A stretch of 64,000 bases of DNA from Gudongella sp034006985 (lineage in GTDB: Bacteria > Bacillota > Clostridia > Tissierellales > Tissierellaceae): the NCBI GenBank assembly GCA_034006985.1, contig JAVERT010000001.1, positions 186,001-250,000 on the forward strand, given 5' to 3'. This document shows positions 52,467-61,737 of the stretch, one piece after another. The position numbers and the translations under genes were made by a program. Positions within the stretch are counted from its first letter, which is position 1. The number at the start of each line of letters is the position of its first letter. The notes below the pieces were generated by a model. The model saw nothing but the letters and a program-made list of their open reading frames with translations, made no database searches and had not been told where the DNA came from.

Positions 52467-53435
52467 CTATTTATTACTTTCATACTCTTCGTACGCATTA
52501 ATAATCCGTTGAACCATTGGATGCCTTACAATATCTGCACTGGTTAAGTTAACAAAATCTATTCCTTTTACATTCCCTAGGATTTTAGTAACGGTTTTTA
52601 AACCTGATTCTTTGCCTTTTGCTAAATCTATTTGGGTAACATCTCCAGTTATAATTGCCTTTGAACCAAATCCTAATCTTGTTAAAAACATCTTCATCTG
52701 TTCATTAGTAGTATTTTGTGCTTCATCTAGTATTACATATGACGAATCTAAAGTTCTGCCTCTCATATAAGCGAGCGGTGCAACTTCAATAAGACCTTTT
52801 TCAAAATATTTTAAGAAAGCATCAGCCCCAAGTATATCGAAAAGGGCATCATAAATCGGTCTTAAATATGGGTCAACCTTATCTTGAAGATCCCCTGGTA
52901 AAAAACCTAAGTTTTCACCAGCCTCTACTGCTGGCCTAGTTAAGACTATTCTATTAACTTCTTTATTCTTAAAAGCTGCTACTGCTTTTGCCATTGCTAA
53001 ATATGTTTTCCCTGTACCTGCAGGCCCTATCCCAAATACAATATCATGTTTTCTAAGTGAATCTATATATCTTTTTTGCCCAAATGTCTTTGGTTTAATA
53101 CTTTTACCAGATACGCTTATACATATAACATCATTAAGCAAATCTTTTATGTCCCCTTCTAATCCAGATTTTATTACATCAATCGCATATTTTAAATCTT
53201 GTTTATCTAGTTTTTTTTGCTTTTCAATTATATATACTAGATTTTTAAATAATTTATTTGCAATTTTAGAATTATCTTCATTACCATAGATTTCAATATA
53301 ATTATCTCTAATTTGGATTTCAATATCTAAACTTTCTTTTATTATATTTAAATTGGAATCTAAATTCCCTATAATTTCTTTCATTGTACTATTATCTTCT
53401 ATTTGGATTCTTGATTCATTTTTTTCATGTGCCAA
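52467..53435 (-). CDS. PhoH family ATPase (PhoL)
   Basis: A PhoH-like P-loop ATPase, 322 residues, with Walker A GPAGTGKTYLAMA (about 137-149), Walker B SSYVILDEAQNTT and TGDVTQIDL. An N-terminal KH-like part precedes it. Related proteins are linked to RNA metabolism and ribosome work with YbeY, which is encoded two genes downstream. The start is TTG: AGGAGG stands 7 bases before it, and no ATG is near in frame. Confidence 0.93.
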   Translation of the reverse strand: MAHEKNESRIQIEDNSTMKEIIGNLDSNLNIIKESLDIEIQIRDNYIEIYGNEDNSKIANKLFKNLVYIIEKQKKLDKQDLKYAIDVIKSGLEGDIKDLLNDVICISVSGKSIKPKTFGQKRYIDSLRKHDIVFGIGPAGTGKTYLAMAKAVAAFKNKEVNRIVLTRPAVEAGENLGFLPGDLQDKVDPYLRPIYDALFDILGADAFLKYFEKGLIEVAPLAYMRGRTLDSSYVILDEAQNTTNEQMKMFLTRLGFGSKAIITGDVTQIDLAKGKESGLKTVTKILGNVKGIDFVNLTSADIVRHPMVQRIINAYEEYESNK

Positions 53436-53520
53436 ATTTATTCCTCCTTTCTTTTATGTTTTATATAACTAAATCATACCATAGGCTATTATATTTTACT
53501 ATTTATTTCAAACCTCATAA

Positions 53521-53558
53521 ACAATAAGAAGAAGCTCATTTGAGCTTCTTCTTATTGT
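53521..53558 (-). terminator. Perfect 18-bp hairpin after the small unknown gene
   Basis: ACAATAAGAAGAAGCTCA and its exact complement are separated by 2 bases. It starts 4 bases after the stop codon of the gene at 53563. The minus-strand tail is TTATGAGG with few T residues, so it may be an RNA-stability element or weak terminator before phoH. Confidence 0.7.
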
Positions 53559-53562
53559 AAAC

Positions 53563-54033
53563 TTATTGTAAGCTTTTAGGTTTGTTGAGTATTTCGGAAT
53601 ATATAACTCCTTTTAAAATATCTTCTTTTATATCAAAAAATGGAGCATCACTAATCTCTGTTTCTTGAATAAGTGTGATTGGTACTTCTGGTTTTTCTTC
53701 CTCTTTCCAAAATCTACCTTCCCTAAATGTTTTTCTATTCTCTTCAAGAGTTGGTTGTTTTTTAACAGGAGGTTCTTTCTTAATAGGTTTCTGCTTTGCC
53801 TGAGTTTCCATAGCAAATTCCTTTTCTATCTGGGCCCTATACTCTTCGATTGTTTGCCTAAAATTTTTCTTTTGAGGTTTATTGTTCCTTTGTGACATAT
53901 TTGTGTTATTTGGAATATTAGTTGTCTCTCCAGACTTTCTTTTAGCGTTTTGAGCTTTTTTCTTATCCTTTGAGCTTTTAATCAAAATATTAAACACTGC
54001 CCAAACTATTAATAATATTATAGGACTATTCAT
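53563..54033 (-). CDS. Unknown small membrane-anchored protein
   Basis: A 156-residue protein that I do not recognise. It has a hydrophobic N-terminus (about residues 2-18), a long charged, lysine- and glutamine-rich middle that looks unstructured, and a short C-terminal segment DIKEDILKGVIYSEILNKPK that may be a conserved tail helix. It starts 11 bases after floA, in the place where spore formers have yqfB-yqfC-yqfD. Membrane anchor plus floA neighbour make a membrane-domain role possible, but nothing more can be said. Confidence 0.7.
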   Translation of the reverse strand: MNSPIILLIVWAVFNILIKSSKDKKKAQNAKRKSGETTNIPNNTNMSQRNNKPQKKNFRQTIEEYRAQIEKEFAMETQAKQKPIKKEPPVKKQPTLEENRKTFREGRFWKEEEKPEVPITLIQETEISDAPFFDIKEDILKGVIYSEILNKPKSLQ

Positions 54034-54044
54034 TAAATCACTTC

Positions 54045-55031
54045 CTATTTCTGCTTTTTATCTTCCTCGGCTACTTTAGAAATTGATGATCTCATGCTTG
54101 TATCAGCTAATATATTTTTCATATTATAGTAATCCATAACGCCAATATTCCCATCTCTGAAAGCTTGAGCTAATGCAAGTGGTACTTGAGCCTCTGCCTC
54201 AACAAGTTTAGCGTTCATTGCTTGTACTTCTGCTCTCATTTCTTGTTCTTTAGCTACTGCCATTGCACGTCTCTCTTCTGCCTTAGCCTGTGCAATTTTC
54301 TTATCTGCTTCAGCTTGTTCCATCTGAAGTTTTGCACCAATATTTCTACCAACATCTACATCAGCGATATCAATTGATAAAATCTCAAATGCAGTTCCTG
54401 CATCTAATCCCTTCGCTAATACTGTTTTAGAAATACTGTCTGGATTTTCTAATACATGCTTGTGTGTTTCAGAACTACCTACTGTAGTTACAATACCTTC
54501 GCCGACTCTAGCTATTATTGTCTCTTCTCCAGCGCCCCCGACTAATCTTTCAATGTTTGCTCTAACTGTTACTCTTGCACGTGCAACAACTTCAATTCCA
54601 TTTTTAGCTACTGCGGCAATCTGTGGAGTCTCAATAACTTTTGGGTTTACACTAACTTGTACTGCTTCAAGAACATTTCTTCCCGCCAAGTCAATCGCTG
54701 CTGCTCTAGTAAAATCTAGAGGTATATTTGCCCTTTGAGCTGCAATTAATGCATCAACAAGAGTATTTACATTACCACCAGCTAAATAATGAGCCTCTAA
54801 CTCATCAATATTGATATTCAACCCTGCTTTTGTAGCCTTAATCATTGGATTAACTATCCTTGTTGGAATAACTCTTCTCAATCTCATTCCAATAAGTGTT
54901 GTAATCTTAACTTTTACACCAGAAAAATAGGCTGTTATCCATAGACCTACTGGTACAAATGTAAAAAACAACATCAATATTATTATTATACCTATTGCAA
55001 TTCCTAATGTTAAAAATAAACTCGAATTCAT
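54045..55031 (-). CDS. floA: Flotillin-like protein FloA
   Basis: FloA forms membrane foci linked to fluidity and protein secretion. The 328-residue protein has an N-terminal membrane hairpin (about 5-30), then a band-7/PHB domain with the FTRAAAIDLAGRNVLEAVQVSV and GAGEETIIARVGEGIV stretches, and a coiled-coil tail (about 225-280) rich in Ala/Glu. It overlaps nfeD by one base. The yqeZ-yqfA pair of Bacillus has the same order. Confidence 0.95.
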   Translation of the reverse strand: MNSSLFLTLGIAIGIIIILMLFFTFVPVGLWITAYFSGVKVKITTLIGMRLRRVIPTRIVNPMIKATKAGLNINIDELEAHYLAGGNVNTLVDALIAAQRANIPLDFTRAAAIDLAGRNVLEAVQVSVNPKVIETPQIAAVAKNGIEVVARARVTVRANIERLVGGAGEETIIARVGEGIVTTVGSSETHKHVLENPDSISKTVLAKGLDAGTAFEILSIDIADVDVGRNIGAKLQMEQAEADKKIAQAKAEERRAMAVAKEQEMRAEVQAMNAKLVEAEAQVPLALAQAFRDGNIGVMDYYNMKNILADTSMRSSISKVAEEDKKQK

Positions 55032-56332
55032 TATATATTCCTCCTAACAAATATTTTTGAACCTTCGACCTTAACAACCTTTATAGGTGTATTCTCAGGT
55101 ATATACCCTGATTCTGCTAAAGCATCATACTTTTGAGAATCTATAATAATAAACCCTGAAGGTCTAAGTTCTGTAAGTGATATTCCTTCTAAATCCATTA
55201 ATGCAGTCATTGTATTTGTACTTAAATAATCCTTTTCACTACTAGATAATACTATCTTTCCTAATAGCTTACTCTTAAACCCAAGTTTAACCATAACTAT
55301 TGCTACTAATGTAGTAATTATTATAGCAATGCTTAAGGATAGTAAAGCTGCACTCAGACTTTCCATTGCAAGGGCAACTCCAGTAAGCATGAAAATAATA
55401 CCACCTATGCCGGGTAAACCAAAACCTGGAACAATCCCTTCAATAACTAACAACCCAAGTCCCACTACAAATAATACTAAGGAAGTCCAATTTGAATTGC
55501 CAGCTAGTATATTACCTCCAAAATAAAGTCCAAAGCCCATAAGAGATATAGTTCCTCCTAGACCAAAACCAGGTGTGAGTATTTCAATAACAAGTCCTAC
55601 AAACCCTAGAGTTAATAGAATTGTACTTATATATGGGCTTGCCACATACTTAGAAAGTTTCACTTGAAGACCTTCATCAATAACCTCTATAGAATCTGCA
55701 GCAATCCCAAATTCTTCTAGCATAACGTTGTAATCTGAGGTTAATATATCTGCTAATCCCAACTCTTTTGCTTCTTTTGCAGTTAAATTTAAAAGTTTAC
55801 CTTTTGTAATTACACCCTCAATTTCAATATCACTGTCCGCCATAGACTCAATCAAAAGTGAATCTCTACCTCTAAATTGAGCTGTATCTCTTAGTACCCC
55901 TCTCCACATAGAAAGAATTTTCTCTGTGTTTGGTATAGTTTCAGCTGAACCAATTACTGCGTTCTCCGCCATAACAATATGCTCTCCTGCTATCGTAATA
56001 AGAACTCCGGCTGATGCCGCTTTATTATTTACAAATGTAATTGTTGGAATATTAGTCGATAAAATAATATCTTTTATCTTAATAGCTTCATCTACTACTC
56101 CTCCATATGTGTCTATTTCAAATATTATCGCTTCTACATCCATTTTATTTAAGTCATTTACAACATCTCTAACATAATTGTGTGTGGCTCTATTTATTTC
56201 TCCTTTTATAGGCACCACATATGCTTTAGATGGCTCAGAAGCAAAAACGTTTGTTGTAGATAATATAACTAATAATACTATTATTATTATTCGACTCAAT
56301 TTCTTCACTGCTTTCACTCTCTTCACCTCCAA
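55031..56332 (-). CDS. NfeD family membrane protease-like protein (YqeZ)
   Basis: A 433-residue NfeD1b-type protein, partner of flotillin. It has a signal segment (about 12-30), a ClpP-like serine protease domain with IDTYGGVVDEAIKIKD (about 72-87) and ASAGVLITIAG (catalytic Ser about 107), four or five membrane segments (about 235-345), and a C-terminal OB-fold NfeD domain (about 365-433) with LRPSGFIIIDSQKYDALAES. It ends one base into floA. Confidence 0.94.
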   Translation of the reverse strand: MEVKRVKAVKKLSRIIIIVLLVILSTTNVFASEPSKAYVVPIKGEINRATHNYVRDVVNDLNKMDVEAIIFEIDTYGGVVDEAIKIKDIILSTNIPTITFVNNKAASAGVLITIAGEHIVMAENAVIGSAETIPNTEKILSMWRGVLRDTAQFRGRDSLLIESMADSDIEIEGVITKGKLLNLTAKEAKELGLADILTSDYNVMLEEFGIAADSIEVIDEGLQVKLSKYVASPYISTILLTLGFVGLVIEILTPGFGLGGTISLMGFGLYFGGNILAGNSNWTSLVLFVVGLGLLVIEGIVPGFGLPGIGGIIFMLTGVALAMESLSAALLSLSIAIIITTLVAIVMVKLGFKSKLLGKIVLSSSEKDYLSTNTMTALMDLEGISLTELRPSGFIIIDSQKYDALAESGYIPENTPIKVVKVEGSKIFVRRNI

Positions 56333-56376
56333 TTTACTTTACAATTCACTATTACCCAAATATTTATATTAAAAGC

Positions 56377-56404
56377 AAATAACCTGAGTAAACTCAGGTT
56401 ATTT
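56377..56404 (-). terminator. Terminator overlapping the yqeY stop codon
   Basis: AAATAACCTGAGT and ACTCAGGTTATTT form a 13-bp stem with a 2-base loop. The yqeY stop lies in the 5' arm of the minus-strand RNA; the tail reads GCTTTTAATAT. Confidence 0.78.
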
Positions 56405-56842
56405 TAATATACTTCTCACTGCCTTATTTACCATATTACCATCAGCCATGCCTTTTACTTTTGGCATAACAGCTTTCATAATAAGGCCAATATCTTTAAC
56501 TGACTTAGCACCTATCTCAGAAATTGTATCTTTAACTATAACATCTACTTCAGCTTGAGTTAGCTGTTTAGGTAAATAATCAAGTAAAATATCTATTTCT
56601 AAGTTAGTTAAATCAACTAAGTCTTGTCTATTTCCTTTTTGAAATTCAAGGATAGCCATTTTCTTTTCTTTTAACTGTTTAGAGATTATGTCAAGTATTT
56701 TTTCATCGCTGAGTTCAATTCTTTCATCGACTTCTCTTTGCTTGACTGCAGCTCTAACCATAATGACAGTATTTTTTCTTATAGTATCTTTGCTTTTAAT
56801 AGAAGATTTGTAATCCTCCATAAGTTTATCTTTAAGGGACAC
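56399..56842 (-). CDS. yqeY: GatB/YqeY domain protein
   Basis: The 147-residue protein matches the YqeY family, related to the tail domain of the GatB amidotransferase subunit: MSLKDKLMEDYKSSIKSKD at the start and DIGLIMKAVMPKVKGMADG at the end. It may bind tRNA; the role is not proven. It follows rpsU in the order seen across Firmicutes and shares its promoter. Confidence 0.94.
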   Translation of the reverse strand: MSLKDKLMEDYKSSIKSKDTIRKNTVIMVRAAVKQREVDERIELSDEKILDIISKQLKEKKMAILEFQKGNRQDLVDLTNLEIDILLDYLPKQLTQAEVDVIVKDTISEIGAKSVKDIGLIMKAVMPKVKGMADGNMVNKAVRSILK

Positions 56843-56887
56843 GAATTCACCTTCTTTATAATACTCTTAGATACACATCAATATCGA

Positions 56888-57070
56888 TTAAAATTTAGAA
56901 TTTTTCTTCTTTCTGGCTGCTTCAGATTTTTTCTTACGCTTTACACTTGGTTTCTCATAATGTTCACGTTTTCTAACTTCCCCTATAACACCTGACTTTG
57001 CACACGATCTTTTAAACCTTTTAAGAGCGTTATCAAGAGATTCGTTTTCACCAACTTTGATTTCTGTCAT
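56888..57070 (-). CDS. rpsU: 30S ribosomal protein S21
   Basis: A 60-residue basic protein with ENESLDNALKRFKRSCAKSG and EVRKREHYEKPSVKRKKKSE, the S21 signature. It has its own strong promoter and a leader of about 65 bases, and heads the rpsU-yqeY-nfeD-floA group. Confidence 0.97.
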   Translation of the reverse strand: MTEIKVGENESLDNALKRFKRSCAKSGVIGEVRKREHYEKPSVKRKKKSEAARKKKNSKF

Positions 57071-57141
57071 TGATCCTTCCCTCCCCTCTCAACTACAAGA
57101 GTGTTACATTACTGTCACGAATGTAGCTTGCACACTTAATT

Positions 57142-57170
57142 ATTATACAATATATATATAATTATTTCAA
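57142..57170 (-). promoter_or_regulatory. Promoter of rpsU
   Basis: On the minus strand TTGAAA (57165-57170) and TATAAT (57142-57147) are 17 bases apart, about 72 bases before the rpsU ATG. It is one of the best sigma-A matches in the window. Confidence 0.85.
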
Positions 57171-57176
57171 CTATTT

Positions 57177-57515
57177 TTAACCTGGTGGCCATAACATTTC
57201 TCTTTTCCCAAGCACATGAAAGTGTATATGGTCTACAGTTTGACCTCCTTGTTCCCCACAATTGTTTACAACACGATAGCCTTTTGATAAATCATATTCT
57301 TTTGCTAACTTAGGAATAACCATTAAAATATGAGTAATTAGCTCTTCTTGCTCTAGGGTAACCTCATCTAAAGACTTAATGTGTTCTTTTGGAACAACTA
57401 AAAAATGTACTGGTGCTTGAGGATTAATATCTTTAAATGCTATTACTTTGTCATCCTCATAAATTAAATCGCATGGAATATCTTTGTTTACTATTTTACA
57501 AAATAAGCAATCCAT
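57177..57515 (-). CDS. HIT family nucleotide-binding protein
   Basis: A 112-residue histidine-triad hydrolase of the Hint type: the zinc-linked start CLFCKIVNKDIP (C4, C7) and the catalytic triad HIHFHVLG near the C-terminus (HxHxH). Hint proteins cut nucleotide phosphoramidates and acyl-adenylates. It is 12 bases after mtaB and just before the rpsU promoter. Confidence 0.94.
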   Translation of the reverse strand: MDCLFCKIVNKDIPCDLIYEDDKVIAFKDINPQAPVHFLVVPKEHIKSLDEVTLEQEELITHILMVIPKLAKEYDLSKGYRVVNNCGEQGGQTVDHIHFHVLGKREMLWPPG

Positions 57516-57527
57516 TTATATCCCTCC

Positions 57528-58829
57528 TTAAACCAAACTTCCTTCTAAATTTAAAGTATTTGATTCTTCTGCTTTAAAATCTTTTATTTCCCCTATTATA
57601 TCACAATTTGAAAATACTCTCGACCTTATATAATTTGTGGTATACCCTTCGTAAATATTTCTATTTTTTTTATCCTTTTCTTCAAATAAAACGGATAGTT
57701 TTTTTTGCAAAAACTTATTATGAAAATCTAGAGCTAATATATTTCCTAATTCAATTAATCTCTTACTTCTGTAGTTTTTTATCTCCCCATTTATTTGATC
57801 TTTCATCTGGGCAGCTGGTGTTCCTCTTCTCTTTGAATACTTAAAAATATGAATTCTTGAAAACCCGATTTCCTTTACATAATTATAGGTCTCCTCAAAT
57901 TCTTCATCAGTTTCTCCAGGAAATCCAACTATAATATCAGTTGTCAATCCTACATTTGGCATATACTTCTTAATTAAAAGGGCTTTTTCTTTATATTCAC
58001 TTGTTGTATACTTTCTATTCATCCTACTTAAAACAGAGTCTGAACCACTTTGCAGTGATAAATGGAAATGATCACAAACTTTTTTATTTACAGATATTCT
58101 TTTCATAAATTCATCATCAATTAGATTTGGTTCAACCGAACTCATCCTTATTCTTTCAATACCCTTAATTTCGCTTATCTTATCAATAACATCAATTAGT
58201 TTAATTCCACCTAAATCCTTGCCATAAGATGCAATGTGAATTCCAGTTAATACTATCTCTTTAAATCCTGCTTCAGCTAAATTCCTAGTCTCTTGTTCAA
58301 TATCAAGAAAGTTTCTACTTCTTATAGGACCTCTTGCATATGGTATTATACAATAACTACAGAATTGATTGCATCCATCTTGAATTTTTAAAAAAGCTCT
58401 AGTCTTAGATCTCACTTGATCTGTTTTAATTTTTTCAAATTCTTTGTATGTCTTTATAGGTCTAACAATATTAATCCTCTTCTTTGAAAGCAGAGATTCT
58501 TCACATAAATCTACTATCTTATTTCTCTCACTTGTCCCAATAATAACATCTACATCTTCAATTTTTTCAACTTCATCTGGTGAAACTTGAGAGTAACATC
58601 CTACAACAGCTACTATCGCATCTTTATTTATCCTCTTAGCTTTTCTTATAAACTGTCTTGATTTCCTATCTGACATATTTGTTACTGTACAAGTATTTAT
58701 AACATATATATCAGCATAATCATTTTCATTTACCAATTGGTACCCTCTGTTTTCAAATAACTCTTCCATTGCTTCTGTTTCATATTGGTTCACTTTACAA
58801 CCAAGTGTATGAAATACAACTTTTAACAC
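57528..58829 (-). CDS. mtaB: tRNA (t6A37) methylthiotransferase MtaB
   Basis: MtaB turns t6A at tRNA position 37 into ms2t6A. The 433-residue protein has the N-terminal cluster domain (FHTLGCKVNQYETEAM), then the radical SAM motif CNQFCSYCIIPYARG (C-x3-C-x2-C, about 150-157), and a C-terminal TRAM domain. It belongs to the YqeV branch. The order rsmE-mtaB matches Bacillus. Confidence 0.95.
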   Translation of the reverse strand: MLKVVFHTLGCKVNQYETEAMEELFENRGYQLVNENDYADIYVINTCTVTNMSDRKSRQFIRKAKRINKDAIVAVVGCYSQVSPDEVEKIEDVDVIIGTSERNKIVDLCEESLLSKKRINIVRPIKTYKEFEKIKTDQVRSKTRAFLKIQDGCNQFCSYCIIPYARGPIRSRNFLDIEQETRNLAEAGFKEIVLTGIHIASYGKDLGGIKLIDVIDKISEIKGIERIRMSSVEPNLIDDEFMKRISVNKKVCDHFHLSLQSGSDSVLSRMNRKYTTSEYKEKALLIKKYMPNVGLTTDIIVGFPGETDEEFEETYNYVKEIGFSRIHIFKYSKRRGTPAAQMKDQINGEIKNYRSKRLIELGNILALDFHNKFLQKKLSVLFEEKDKKNRNIYEGYTTNYIRSRVFSNCDIIGEIKDFKAEESNTLNLEGSLV

Positions 58830-59570
58830 TTAAATCACTCCTATATCACCTAATTCATATTGTACTACCCCACATGTAATAAAACCAGCTGTCTCTGTTC
58901 TTAGTATTCTAGGTCCTAAACTTACTATCTGTGCACCAATTTCTACTAAATCATCAATCTCCTCTTCTTCAAATCCACCTTCAGGTCCTATAAAAACACA
59001 AACTTCATCTATTATATTTATGGATTGTAAAAAATCTTTAATTCCGAAATTATTCTCCAGTTCATATGGTACAATAATCAGTTTGTTTTCTAATCCATTC
59101 AATGCCTCTTTAAAGCGCTGTATTGGGTGTATTTCTGGAAGCAAATCTCGCTTTGATTGTTTAGCTGCTTCTAATACTATACTCTCCCATCTTTCTAACT
59201 TTTTAATTTCTTTTTTTTCATCTATTTTCACTATAGATCTTTCAGTTATAATTGGATGAAAACTAAATACCCCAAGCTCGGTACATTTTTGTAAAATGGT
59301 CTCCATCTTCGTCGATTTTGGTAAACTTTGATATAGATGAATCTTTAATGGAGATTCATTGCTCTTATCATTTTTAAAGAGTATTTTTACAATTACCTTA
59401 TCATTTTCTATTGAATGAATACTACAAACATAGCTATTGCCATCTTTTACAATCTCAATTTTATCATCTAGTTTCATCCTTAATACATTTTTTATATGCT
59501 TTACATCTTGTCCTGTTATAATAAGCTGCTCACTTTGATTTTGAGCTGATTTAATAAAAAATCTATGCAT
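58830..59570 (-). CDS. rsmE: 16S rRNA m3U1498 methyltransferase RsmE
   Basis: RsmE methylates N3 of U1498 in 16S rRNA. The 246-residue SPOUT-class protein starts MHRFFIKSAQ and has IGPEGGFEEEEIDDL (about 196-210) and LGPRILRTETA (about 219-229), the SAM-binding knot. It abuts mtaB with no gap. Confidence 0.95.
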   Translation of the reverse strand: MHRFFIKSAQNQSEQLIITGQDVKHIKNVLRMKLDDKIEIVKDGNSYVCSIHSIENDKVIVKILFKNDKSNESPLKIHLYQSLPKSTKMETILQKCTELGVFSFHPIITERSIVKIDEKKEIKKLERWESIVLEAAKQSKRDLLPEIHPIQRFKEALNGLENKLIIVPYELENNFGIKDFLQSINIIDEVCVFIGPEGGFEEEEIDDLVEIGAQIVSLGPRILRTETAGFITCGVVQYELGDIGVI

Positions 59571-59578
59571 ACTTTCAC

Positions 59579-60490
59579 CTACTTAGAAGTAATGGCTACC
59601 CAGCCATTTATTTGGAGTATATCGATAATTGTATAACCATTATCATGTAATGCTTTTTGCACGATAGGTAATTTTGATTCTATTATTCCAGAAGCAATAA
59701 ATACACCATCTTTGTTTAAATATTCTTTTATATCAGGAATCATGCCTACTATAATTTCAGCGATTATATTTGCAACAATAATATCAGCTTTCCCATCGAT
59801 TACATCAAATAAATTTCCAGTTTTGGTCTTTATTTTATCTGACAAACCATTTATTTCAACATTTTCTTTAGTAACTTTAACGCACATTGGGTCTAAATCT
59901 ATGGCTAACACACTTTTTGCTCCAAGCCTAGCTGATACAATGCTTAAAATACCGCTCCCACAACCAATATCAAATACTACTTTTGAATTATCTATATATT
60001 TTTCTAATGATCTGGCACACATAATGGTAGTCTCATGAGAGCCAGTTCCAAAAGCCATTCCTGGATCTAACTCTATTACTAACTCATTCGATTTTTGTGC
60101 ATATATTTCCCACGATGGCTTTATTACAATATTGTCTGTTATATGCTCTGTTTTATAATGAATTTTCCAATTTTCTGCCCAATCTTTTTCATCAACTTTA
60201 TTTACCAATACTTCTCCTAGTTCTAAACTATTGATTTTTTCTTTAAGCTTACCTATTATTTTTTCAACATTACTATTAACAGTAAAATATGCTTTTATTA
60301 AAACTCCCTCAAATTCGTAATTCATTACATCGTCATCTATAAAATCCCATGTATCTTTATTTTTTTGCAAATAATCTATGTCTTTTGGATCCTGTATTTC
60401 AAGGCCTGTAGCACCATTCTCATACAAAATAAAACTAATTAGGTCTTCATTTTCATGCGTTGTTTTTACTATAATTTCCATCCACTTCAA
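59579..60490 (-). CDS. prmA: Ribosomal protein L11 methyltransferase PrmA
   Basis: PrmA trimethylates lysines of ribosomal protein L11. The 303-residue protein has the N-terminal L11-binding part, the MAFGTGSHETT motif, the SAM loop VFDIGCGSGILSI (about 170-182) and VANIIAEII near 235. It follows dnaJ after a terminator, so it may need its own promoter or read-through. Confidence 0.95.
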   Translation of the reverse strand: MKWMEIIVKTTHENEDLISFILYENGATGLEIQDPKDIDYLQKNKDTWDFIDDDVMNYEFEGVLIKAYFTVNSNVEKIIGKLKEKINSLELGEVLVNKVDEKDWAENWKIHYKTEHITDNIVIKPSWEIYAQKSNELVIELDPGMAFGTGSHETTIMCARSLEKYIDNSKVVFDIGCGSGILSIVSARLGAKSVLAIDLDPMCVKVTKENVEINGLSDKIKTKTGNLFDVIDGKADIIVANIIAEIIVGMIPDIKEYLNKDGVFIASGIIESKLPIVQKALHDNGYTIIDILQINGWVAITSK

Positions 60491-60556
60491 GATATCACAT
60501 CCTTTTGCTTTCTCTGATAATTATATCTTAAATTCCAAATATAATCTAGTAAATCA

Positions 60557-60580
60557 AAACAACCACCTAAGTGGTTGTTT
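60557..60580 (-). terminator. Terminator after dnaJ
   Basis: AAACAACCAC and GTGGTTGTTT form a 10-bp stem with 4-base loop, and the minus strand continues TTGATTTAC. The dnaJ stop codon overlaps the stem. Confidence 0.78.
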
Positions 60581-61700
60581 AATTAAAAGCGTCCTTTACT
60601 TTTTTAAAAAAGCCTTTTTTCTCTGGTGCTTTGTATTTTTCTCCCATACTTTCTGCGTAACTTAAGAGTTGTTCTTTTTGTTTTTCATTAATATTTTTAG
60701 GTATAATTACTTTTACGACAAAGAATAAATCACCTTTGCCGAGACCTCTTACATTAGGAACACCCTTATGCTTAAGCTTGAAGACAGTATGAGAATCAGT
60801 ACCTTCAGGAATTTCATATTTCTCCACACCTTCTAGCGTAGGTACTTCAATTACTGACCCTAAAATAGCTTGTGTATAAGTTATTGGTACATCTACAAAT
60901 AAATTTAGCTCTTCTCTGGTAAATATAGAATGTTCTTTCACTGATATATACAAATATAAATCTCCAGATTGTCCCCCTCTTTGTCCACTATGCCCTTCAC
61001 CTCTTACAGACATAATAGAGCCATTGTCAACTCCAGCAGGAATCTTAACATCAATTTTTTTTGTTTTAATTACTTTGCCTTCACCATGACAAGTTTCACA
61101 ATGTTCTTCTATTATTTCGCCAGTTCCCTGACATTCATCACATACTCCAACCTGAACAAATTGACCAAATGGGGTTTGTTGAGCATATCTTACTTCTCCT
61201 GAACCATTACACTTGCTACATGTCTTTTTATCAGTACCAGGTTTTGCTCCAGTTCCTTCACAAGTAGGGCAAGTTTCATATCTTCTTACCTGTACCTGTT
61301 TTTCAATACCAAAAACAGCTTCTTCAAATTCTATAGTTATTCTTTGCTCAATATCTGCTCCCTTTACAGGGCCATTTTTCCTTCCAGTTCTACCACTTCT
61401 TGAGCCAAACCCTCCAAATACATCAAAGATATCTCCAAAAATATCTCCAAAATCGCCAAAATTACCTGCACCTGATTGTGGATTTATTCCTGCGTGACCA
61501 TATTGGTCATACCTAACTCGCATTTCCTGATTGCTAAGTATTTCATAAGCATAACTTACTTCTTTAAAGTTTTGTTCTGCCTCTGGATTATCAGGATTCA
61601 AGTCAGGATGATGTTTTTTTGCAAGCCTTCTATAAGCCTTTTTTATATCGTCTACTGATGCATTTTTTTCTATCTCAAGTATTTCATAAAAATCCCTCAC
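60579..61700 (-). CDS. dnaJ: Chaperone DnaJ
   Basis: The Hsp40 co-chaperone that stimulates DnaK ATPase and delivers substrates. The 373-residue protein has the J domain with HHPDLNPDN (HPD at about 31-33), a Gly/Phe linker, four zinc-finger repeats CPTCEGTG, CSKCNGSG, CDECQGTG and CETCHGEG, and the C-terminal substrate domains. It is a full type I DnaJ. A hairpin separates it from dnaK. Confidence 0.97.
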   Translation of the reverse strand: MRDFYEILEIEKNASVDDIKKAYRRLAKKHHPDLNPDNPEAEQNFKEVSYAYEILSNQEMRVRYDQYGHAGINPQSGAGNFGDFGDIFGDIFDVFGGFGSRSGRTGRKNGPVKGADIEQRITIEFEEAVFGIEKQVQVRRYETCPTCEGTGAKPGTDKKTCSKCNGSGEVRYAQQTPFGQFVQVGVCDECQGTGEIIEEHCETCHGEGKVIKTKKIDVKIPAGVDNGSIMSVRGEGHSGQRGGQSGDLYLYISVKEHSIFTREELNLFVDVPITYTQAILGSVIEVPTLEGVEKYEIPEGTDSHTVFKLKHKGVPNVRGLGKGDLFFVVKVIIPKNINEKQKEQLLSYAESMGEKYKAPEKKGFFKKVKDAFN

Positions 61701-61737
61701 TAATGTACACCATCTTCCATATAGTATTCATAATTAA

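Noticed and set aside
53628..53895. Overlapping frames on both strands of the unknown gene at 53563
   Set aside because: They are shadows of a lysine- and glutamate-rich frame; only the minus frame starting at 54033 has a good start and fits the gene spacing.
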